Assembly (NCBI RefSeq): GCF_907164905.1
Contig: NZ_CAJRAF010000002.1
Span: 2,046,001 to 2,110,000 of the forward strand
Reading direction: 5' to 3'
DNA from: Dyadobacter sp. CECT 9275
GTDB lineage: Bacteria; Bacteroidota; Bacteroidia; Cytophagales; Spirosomataceae
DNA: 64,000 nucleotides
Notes under the pieces: generated by a model
The model's database searches: none
The model's input: only the letters and a program-made list of their open reading frames with translations
What the model was told of the DNA's origin: nothing
Made by a program: the position numbers and the translations under genes
Shown here: piece by piece, positions 58,680-64,000 of the stretch
How positions within the stretch are numbered: the first letter of the stretch is position 1
Layout of the letters: each line of letters opens with the position of its first letter

Positions 58680-60048
58680 CGAACCAATAGACGAGGCATT
58701 GCGGAAAGCCCTGAAACGCAAATTTGATGACTTTGAAGTGGTCCCTCATCCTGATATGCTGGACCGGGTGATGGGTGCAATAAACTCGACCCCCTTCGCC
58801 GGTAAAGTGCAAAAACCGGTCATTATCATGCTTGTAGTGGCAATCACCATTACTTCCTTGTTGCTGATCCGCTATGAAAACCTCTCGGAAGAACAAAACC
58901 CGCTGATTGTTTCCCTGATAAAACCGGGCAAAACAGATACCGACAGGAAGCAGCCTGCAACAGTAACAGGAAGCAGTGAAAAGCATACCGAAACATTCAT
59001 CAAAAGCTCCCTTGAAACCCCTGCCCAAAAACTGCCTGCGCATGCTTCTGAAAGTAATGCAGAAAAGAAAGCGATAACGTTAGATACAAAACCTTCGGGT
59101 ATCTTCATTGCCGGTGGAAACAGAGGAACGATCCAGGCAGCTGCCGATCGCAAGTTTAAAGCCGGGCGGGATACATTACAACCAAAAAGTTCGGCTTCTG
59201 CAAAAACGCTTCTAGCCGGCAAAACCACGGATAGTGATCTTACTACATTCCAACCTGAAACAAAACCGGGTGTTTCAACCCAAGCCCCGGTCACTGATGT
59301 TTCCGCCCAGGAGGAGAAAATTAAAACCATACCTATTGCCGAATCTTTCAGTATGCAGCAATTGCTCCCGAGACCTTATTACACTGCAGGGTTGGGTAAA
59401 GTACCTTATGCAGGACCTGATATTGAAAAACCGGATTTCCCTGATAAACCTGCCCCCTATCATTTTTTGCTGTCTGTTACACCCTTAAATACTTTCCAGA
59501 AAGTGACTATTCTGCCGCAGACAGATATTAAATACCAGAATTTCATCCTGCCATCCGCCGTTTCGGCACAAACACTGGGTTTCAAAGTTGATGCAGGAAT
59601 TGAAAAGAAAGGCTTCCAGCTGCTTGTTGATTACAGTCGTTTCAGCCAGGTGATCCACTACGAAATTGCAACAGAAGAGTACAACGTTGAGCCTGCCAAA
59701 GGCGGTGATTTCAACATTGTGAGGCAAGGTATACCTGTCAGCGAGCGCACAAATTTCAACATGCTCGGACTATCCCTGCAAAAAGTGGTTTTCTTTAAGT
59801 CCCCGGCCCTGAGAGGGTACTTCGGGAAAGCTGGGGTAACCATGAGCCACGCGCTCTCCTCCTCTCAGAACGCCGCTTCCGGGAATATAGGCATTGGGAA
59901 AACCTGGAAATTGAGCCGTAACACGCTACTGGTTGCCGGCCCCGAAATAAGTTACAGCTTCACCAAGCTTAAAACCAACAACGAGGCATTTCTTTTCCGG
60001 CCCTATCAGCTGGGCCTGTCGGTGGGATTGAAATTTATCAAACATTGA
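58666..60048 (+). CDS. Sigma-linked protein: one inner-membrane helix, long linker, beta-barrel-like C-terminus
   Basis: A 460-residue protein with the same plan as 32672-34150 but little direct sequence similarity. Residues 1-50 are charged (DEALRKALKRKFDDFEVVPH, PDMLDRVMGAIN) and could bind sigma; a membrane helix is at 51-68 (PVIIMLVVAITITSLLLI); residues 70 to about 265 are a Ser/Thr/Lys/Pro-rich linker; the last 190 form alternating strands ending GLSVGLKFIKH, like an outer membrane barrel. It overlaps the sigma gene by 14 bases. I infer an anti-sigma function with a sensor reaching the outer membrane. A terminator follows at 60124. Confidence 0.75.
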   Translation: MKSSDEPIDEALRKALKRKFDDFEVVPHPDMLDRVMGAINSTPFAGKVQKPVIIMLVVAITITSLLLIRYENLSEEQNPLIVSLIKPGKTDTDRKQPATVTGSSEKHTETFIKSSLETPAQKLPAHASESNAEKKAITLDTKPSGIFIAGGNRGTIQAAADRKFKAGRDTLQPKSSASAKTLLAGKTTDSDLTTFQPETKPGVSTQAPVTDVSAQEEKIKTIPIAESFSMQQLLPRPYYTAGLGKVPYAGPDIEKPDFPDKPAPYHFLLSVTPLNTFQKVTILPQTDIKYQNFILPSAVSAQTLGFKVDAGIEKKGFQLLVDYSRFSQVIHYEIATEEYNVEPAKGGDFNIVRQGIPVSERTNFNMLGLSLQKVVFFKSPALRGYFGKAGVTMSHALSSSQNAASGNIGIGKTWKLSRNTLLVAGPEISYSFTKLKTNNEAFLFRPYQLGLSVGLKFIKH

Positions 60049-60123
60049 TGTTATACACAACTTCGCTAACTGTTCTGAAAATAAATTTTAAGATAAATAC
60101 TTTCATTAATGGGTAAGTTACTG

Positions 60124-60157
60124 AATCCCGACTTGCAGCTGCCGGTCGGGATTTTTG
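60124..60157 (+). terminator. Terminator of the lipoprotein-sigma operon
   Basis: AATCCCGAC (60124-60132) pairs with GTCGGGATT (60145-60153), a 9-bp stem with a 12-base loop, followed by TTTTG. Confidence 0.85.
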
Positions 60158-60240
60158 TTGCTTCCCACTTTTTTGAAGACACAAGCATTGAAAATAATTT
60201 ATCCTATTTTTGCCCTATTTCCCATTAAACGTATTCCCTT

Positions 60241-61476
60241 TTGCAATTTCCTTCTTTCATAGCCGCTCGTATCCGCCATAATGAGGCCGGTTCTTTCTCC
60301 GCCACGGTGTCCAGGATAGGCGTTGCAAGTATTGCTATTGGTGTTGCCGTGGGGATACTTGCTTTTGCTGTTTTATTGGGTTTTAAACAAACCATCCGCC
60401 AAAAGGTTTTTCTTTTCGGCGCCCATATCAACATCAGTGCATTTGCATTGGGCAATACCTACGAGGAAGGTCCGCTGCCTGTTAAAAACCCTGTGTCAGA
60501 AGAATTGCCAAAAATCCCGGAAATTGATCACTGGCAGGCGGTAGCCCATAAATCGGGCATTCTTAAAACAAAGGAGGAAATTAAAGGAGTTGTTTTAAAG
60601 GGAGTAGGTAAGGATTTCAATTGGGATTTATTTAAAACGACGCTGGTGAGCGGAAGGCTTTTGGGCTACAAGGATTCTTCGGCCATCAGGTATGGCTATT
60701 CCTCCGAAATCATCATCAGTAAAAAGATAGCTTCCCAGCTCGTATTGAAACCCGGTGATGACGTGATCATGTACTCTCTTCAGAACCCACCCCGCCCACG
60801 CAAGCTCACCATTGCCGGAATTTACGATACCCAAATGGAAGAATTTGACAACACACTGATCATCGGAGACCTGGCTCTGGTACAGCGCCTCAATGGCTGG
60901 GGTGCCGACTCCGTGGGCACCTATGAGATATACCTCAAGGATTTTTCAAAACTGGATCAGGTCGCTTCCAGGTTAAAAGCTGTGTTACCTCCGGCGGTTT
61001 ATCTGTCGAAAGTGACCGATTCCTTTCGTCCTTTGTTTGACTGGCTGATACTGCTCGACCGCAATACCGCCGTGTTCATGACCCTCATACTGTTTGTAGC
61101 CTGCTTTAATATGGTATCCATCCTGCTGGTTATGATCATGGAACGCACACCGCTGATCGGCCTGCTGAAAACGCTGGGCAGCCCGAACCGCCAGATCAGA
61201 ATGGTGTTTTTCAGAGTTGGAATTTATATGGTGCGAAACGGATTGCTGATCGGCAACGCCACCGGCCTGCTGTTATGCTGGCTGCAGTACCAGTTCAGAT
61301 TCATTCCGCTTGATCCGGTCAATTATTATATGGATACCGTTCCCATTGTGTTCGACTGGCCCGTGTTTGGGTTAGTCAATGTGATTACCATGGTGGTTTC
61401 AGCACTCATTCTTTCGATCCCTACCCTGATCATCACAACCATCCAGCCGGTGAAGGCGCTTTTATTTAAAAAATAA
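60241..61476 (+). CDS. ABC transporter permease, LolC/LolE-like
   Basis: A 411-residue inner membrane protein: N-terminal helix (about 25-50, IGVASIAIGVAVGILAFAVLL), periplasmic domain (about 55-270) and a C-terminal FtsX domain with three helices (about 280-400, MVSILLVMIMERTPLIGLLKTLGSPNRQIR). It is a paralogue of the permease at 23727 and the two could be the LolC and LolE partners of one complex, although they are 36 kb apart and without an adjacent ATPase. The start is TTG at 60241 (QFPSFIAARIRHNEAG), matching the family N-terminus. Confidence 0.87.
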   Translation: MQFPSFIAARIRHNEAGSFSATVSRIGVASIAIGVAVGILAFAVLLGFKQTIRQKVFLFGAHINISAFALGNTYEEGPLPVKNPVSEELPKIPEIDHWQAVAHKSGILKTKEEIKGVVLKGVGKDFNWDLFKTTLVSGRLLGYKDSSAIRYGYSSEIIISKKIASQLVLKPGDDVIMYSLQNPPRPRKLTIAGIYDTQMEEFDNTLIIGDLALVQRLNGWGADSVGTYEIYLKDFSKLDQVASRLKAVLPPAVYLSKVTDSFRPLFDWLILLDRNTAVFMTLILFVACFNMVSILLVMIMERTPLIGLLKTLGSPNRQIRMVFFRVGIYMVRNGLLIGNATGLLLCWLQYQFRFIPLDPVNYYMDTVPIVFDWPVFGLVNVITMVVSALILSIPTLIITTIQPVKALLFKK

Positions 61477-61516
61477 AGCAGAAAAATAAAGTCCCAGATG
61501 CTGCACGGGTATCTGG

Positions 61517-62683
61517 CTACTGCCAGCTTATTTTCCCAAGCCTTTCAGCGGCTTTTAAAAGTGTATCATCATTTTTGGCAAAGCAGAATCTCAGCACTTT
61601 GTAGCTGACCGGCGCAGCATAAAAAGAAGAAACCGGGATTGAGGCTACACCTATCTCCCTGGTGAGCCGCTCGGCAAGAGCCAGATCATTTTCTTCAGAT
61701 AACCCCGCATAACCCGCATTCTGAAAAAAACTACCCTCAGTTGGCCTGATGTCAAATCCGGTAGCTTTCAGGGCATCGTTAAAAAGATCCCGTTTCCGCT
61801 GATAGAAAGCCGACAGCTCCAGATAATGCTCCGGCTCATTCAGAAATTCGGCGATGGCGAACTGAAAAGGAGTAATCACGCTGAATACCATAAACTGGTG
61901 TATTTTCCTGAACTCCACCATGAACGCCGCAGTAGCCAGACAATACCCCAGTTTCCAGCCCGTAATATGAAAAGTTTTACCAAAAGAACCGCAGATAAAC
62001 GAGCGTTCTGCCAGTGATTTAACAGAAGAAACCGATAAATGTTTTCGGCCATCGAAGATGATATGCTCGTAAACCTCATCGCTGATCACAATCAGATCAT
62101 GCCTGCTGGCCAGGGTATCCAGCTGAAGCAGATCTTCCCGGGTCCACACATACCCAGAAGGATTATTAGGCGTATTGACAATAATCGCACGTGTCCGGGT
62201 CGATATGCGGGTACTAACCTGTTCCCAGTCAATTTTCTGAAACCGGGGGTCCAGCGTAACGTACACCGGCACACCTCCGCTCATCCGGATGGCCGGTACA
62301 TAACTATCATAAGCAGGCTCAAATACAATTACCTCGTCTCCCGGACGGACTACCGCCGAGATAGCAACATACAAGGCCTCGGTTGCCCCGCTGGTGATGG
62401 TTATCTCCAGGTCAGGATCATAGGAACAATGGTTGTAAGTATTAATTTTTTGCGTAATGGCTTCCCGCAGCGCGGAAACGCCTGCCATGGGAGCATACTG
62501 GTTTTTTCCAAGCTTCATATACTTGCTCACCAAAGCCTGCAGGCCAGGCGCACAATCAAATTCGGGGAAGCCCTGAGCCAGATTAATGGCATCAAACGCT
62601 CCCGCAAGTGCTGACATTTTGGTAAAAATGGTGGTACCTACCTCCGGAAGCTTGGAAGTAAAAGAAGTGGCAGAATGCGGCAT
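61517..62683 (-). CDS. Methionine aminotransferase-like PLP enzyme (YbdL/KAT family)
   Basis: A fold-type I aminotransferase of 388 residues from ATG 62683 (a 13-codon longer frame exists). Features include NLAQGFPEFD, the pyrophosphate and substrate region TSGATEALY, NTPNNPSG, DEVYEHIIFD and the PLP lysine in SFGKTFHITGWKLGY. Length and INLAQGFPEFD fit the YbdL-type methionine or kynurenine aminotransferases, which transfer the amino group of methionine, phenylalanine or kynurenine to an oxo acid. Single gene in the cytoplasm, convergent with the LolC/E-like permease. Confidence 0.92.
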   Translation of the reverse strand: MPHSATSFTSKLPEVGTTIFTKMSALAGAFDAINLAQGFPEFDCAPGLQALVSKYMKLGKNQYAPMAGVSALREAITQKINTYNHCSYDPDLEITITSGATEALYVAISAVVRPGDEVIVFEPAYDSYVPAIRMSGGVPVYVTLDPRFQKIDWEQVSTRISTRTRAIIVNTPNNPSGYVWTREDLLQLDTLASRHDLIVISDEVYEHIIFDGRKHLSVSSVKSLAERSFICGSFGKTFHITGWKLGYCLATAAFMVEFRKIHQFMVFSVITPFQFAIAEFLNEPEHYLELSAFYQRKRDLFNDALKATGFDIRPTEGSFFQNAGYAGLSEENDLALAERLTREIGVASIPVSSFYAAPVSYKVLRFCFAKNDDTLLKAAERLGKISWQ

Positions 62684-62706
62684 CTGAAAAAAGTAACTAA
62701 AAAGAC

Positions 62707-62746
62707 AAAACCCCTGTATCAAAACTAGCTGATAACAGAGGTTTTA
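62707..62746 (-). terminator. Candidate terminator of the peroxiredoxin-like gene
   Basis: An imperfect hairpin: AAAACC.CTGT.TCA and TGA.ACAG.GGTTTT pair with single mismatches, with T-rich sequence on the minus strand afterwards (GTTTTGTCTTTTT). Confidence 0.6.
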
Positions 62747-62763
62747 TAGATATAGGAATGAAG

Positions 62764-63378
62764 TTATTTTTTGTTTTTGAAATTATAAATCTTTTCAAGT
62801 ACCCTTTTAACCTGCGGCTGGCCGTCAAAATTTTCGTCCACAAAAGCATACAAAACCTTTCTGTCGCCTCCCACTACAAAAAGAGCAGGCGTAAAAACTT
62901 CTTCGGATATCCCCGCAATACGATCCCAGATCGGAGAGGTTTCCGAAAATACCCCGTATGACCGGGCCACGTTGTGATCCTTGTCATGGAAGAATGTCAA
63001 TTCTGCATCGAGCTTTTTTGAAAGTCTTTCGATCTGCTTAGGCGACTCCGTCGTTAATACCAGCACCTGCCCGCCCAGCGCTTCCACCTGTGGCGTAATT
63101 TCCTGCAAAAAGTTCAGATATTTTGGCGCATAACTCCCCCAGCAGGTACAGTAAAAGGTAATCACCAAAGGTTTGGACTGGATCAAATCCATGAGGTCAC
63201 GGGTGTCACCCGTGACCGAAAAGCCGGTAAGCGACGTCACGGGAAATCCTTCATCCGATTTCAGATAAAACAAAGGGGCTATATCGCCCTCCCTGAGCGA
63301 CTCCACCGATTCAGAAATTCTTTCTTTCAGTTGGATCGTAGATACATTACCCAGTTCATCTTCAATTTCGTAGTACAT
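62764..63378 (-). CDS. Peroxiredoxin-like (AhpC/TSA) protein
   Basis: A 204-residue thioredoxin-fold protein from ATG 63378 without a signal peptide. The active-site strand is LVITFYCTCWGSYAPKYL, with C77 and C79 as a CxC, in place of the P-x-x-x-T/S-x-x-C of normal peroxiredoxins. VLVLTTESPKQIERLSKKL and AELTFFHDKDHNVARSYGV match AhpC/TSA redoxins, and a cis-Pro lies in EVFTPALFVV. Probably a cytoplasmic thiol reductase or peroxidase. An upstream frame extension of 11 residues (from 63411) is unlikely. Confidence 0.82.
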   Translation of the reverse strand: MYYEIEDELGNVSTIQLKERISESVESLREGDIAPLFYLKSDEGFPVTSLTGFSVTGDTRDLMDLIQSKPLVITFYCTCWGSYAPKYLNFLQEITPQVEALGGQVLVLTTESPKQIERLSKKLDAELTFFHDKDHNVARSYGVFSETSPIWDRIAGISEEVFTPALFVVGGDRKVLYAFVDENFDGQPQVKRVLEKIYNFKNKK

Positions 63379-63546
63379 AAGTGCCAGGGGGTTGAATACT
63401 ATAAAATGCAAATATATTATTAGTCTATATATTCTACAAATTTAATAGATTATTATTCTGAACATTTTTAATCGGTATTTTAAGCTATTTTTTGTTAAAA
63501 TGAAAACCTATCAGTTCTGTGGGAAAGGCTCTTTTGCTGTCTTAGC

Positions 63547-64000
63547 TTAAAAAGGAGGCGTTTCCAGTTTCAACCTGGAAAATGTAAAATGCCTTACAGT
63601 ACCTACGTTGGCCAGCATTTCACGCAGAGGAAGTGGCGGATATAGCGGGATTTCGGACAATGCACTCAGTTCGTGCCATCTGCAAAGCAGCTCGCCGGAA
63701 TCATCATGTACAATCTTGTCCTCTGTATCTTCCAGGTCGGCTATGTCCATCAGATAATAAAATCCGATTTCGTGGTGATCAATACCCTCGTATTCGAAAA
63801 AATTTTCAGCAACAGCGATCAGGCTACCCACTTTTGCCCGTTTCCCCAGCTCCTCTGACATTTCACGCTGCAGGGCTTCAGCAGCAAATTCAAACATTTC
63901 GACCCGCCCGCCAGGCAGGCTCCAGTAATTATCGGCAGGAGTTTTGTGTAACAATACTTTTTCCCCGACAGTTGCAATACCTGCAACCCGAAAATTAAAT
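63547..64000 (-). CDS. NUDIX hydrolase (5' end missing, runs off right edge)
   Basis: The frame is open to the last base, so the start lies outside the window; 151 codons are visible. The N-terminal strand FNFRVAGIATVGEKVLLHK precedes the NUDIX box GGRVEMFEFAAEALQREMSEELG (in parts: GGRVEMFEFAAEAL, REMSEELG), matching Gx5Ex7REUxEExGU with all acidic metal ligands present. It hydrolyses a nucleoside diphosphate derivative; the substrate is unclear. An internal TTG at 63954 is not the true start because conserved sequence continues upstream. Confidence 0.9.
   Translation of the reverse strand, partial: FNFRVAGIATVGEKVLLHKTPADNYWSLPGGRVEMFEFAAEALQREMSEELGKRAKVGSLIAVAENFFEYEGIDHHEIGFYYLMDIADLEDTEDKIVHDDSGELLCRWHELSALSEIPLYPPLPLREMLANVGTVRHFTFSRLKLETPPF

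Noticed and set aside
1..64000. CRISPR array, prophage, insertion sequence, tRNA or rRNA
   Set aside because: Searched by eye for spaced direct repeats, transposase or integrase motifs and tRNA-like folds in gaps; none found. All gaps over 100 bases were examined but a covariance-model scan would be needed to exclude small RNAs.

Overview
The window reads as chromosomal DNA from a Bacteroidota member of the order Cytophagales, most like Dyadobacter or a close relative in Spirosomataceae (an inference from protein character; no marker search was possible). Supporting signs are a gliding-motility-type (CHU_C) C-terminal domain used by the type IX secretion system, DUF5686, DUF2911, DUF4920 and DUF1361 proteins, SusC/FecIR-style ECF sigma modules, promoters of the Bacteroidota form TTTG-N19-21-TAnnTTTG, almost no Shine-Dalgarno sequences and frequent TTG starts. 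There is no rRNA, tRNA, CRISPR array, insertion sequence or prophage that I can see; nearly every line of sequence is ordinary protein coding DNA, with genes on both strands in short operons.

Layout. 1-6934 (minus): DUF4920 protein (cut by the left edge), a large SBBP/PKD/CHU_C secreted protein, a lone ABC ATPase, a class A (subclass A2) beta-lactamase, a CorC/HlyC-type CBS membrane protein and a small membrane protein. 7200-10331 (plus): fructose-bisphosphate aldolase and an M1 peptidase. 10367-12940 (minus): DUF5686 outer membrane protein. 13246-15154: a redox cassette, FrnE-like DsbA protein and nitroreductase, divergent from an HxlR regulator with a conserved Cys13 and a 13-bp inverted-repeat operator. 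15327-19121: a 54-residue DUF1328 protein, guaA, a cold-shock gene with a textbook promoter, and glyS. 19328-27618: helix-hairpin-helix protein, LOG family protein, rpiB, a polytopic GT-C-like membrane protein, rbfA, a LolC/E-like permease and a second M1 peptidase. 27646-31758 (minus): LacI regulator, an oxygenase-reductase-like flavoprotein paired with an alpha-toroid-like protein carrying a DVDDTA motif, and a NifU-type scaffold.

32134-34150: ECF sigma factor plus a protein with cytoplasmic N-terminus, one membrane helix, a long disordered linker and a beta-barrel-like C-terminus. 34228-34863: rpmA-rplU. 35128-39379: thioredoxin-like and SMP-30 proteins, DUF1361, diacylglycerol kinase, a membrane protein with an apparent internal signal peptide and a winged-helix regulator. 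39449-46578: DUF2911, recG, FGGY kinase, SGNH lipoprotein, TolC and an ABC ATPase. 46981-49769: MFS transporter, a PIN-domain toxin-antitoxin pair and a VanX-type dipeptidase. 49774-54184: a GIN-domain lipoprotein and a FecI-FecR module whose third gene is not a TonB receptor but an STN protein with 16-residue GFQ repeats. 54259-56304: nadE. 56482-60048: two lipoproteins, a third ECF sigma factor and a second sigma-linked membrane/barrel protein. 60241-64000: a second LolC/E-like permease, a methionine-aminotransferase-like enzyme, a peroxiredoxin-like protein and a NUDIX hydrolase cut by the right edge.

The best candidates for undescribed biology are the two sigma factor plus one-helix/barrel modules (32134-34150 and 56482-60048), the FecIR/STN-repeat module (50730-54184) and the DVDDTA alpha-toroid/flavoprotein pair (28910-31081).
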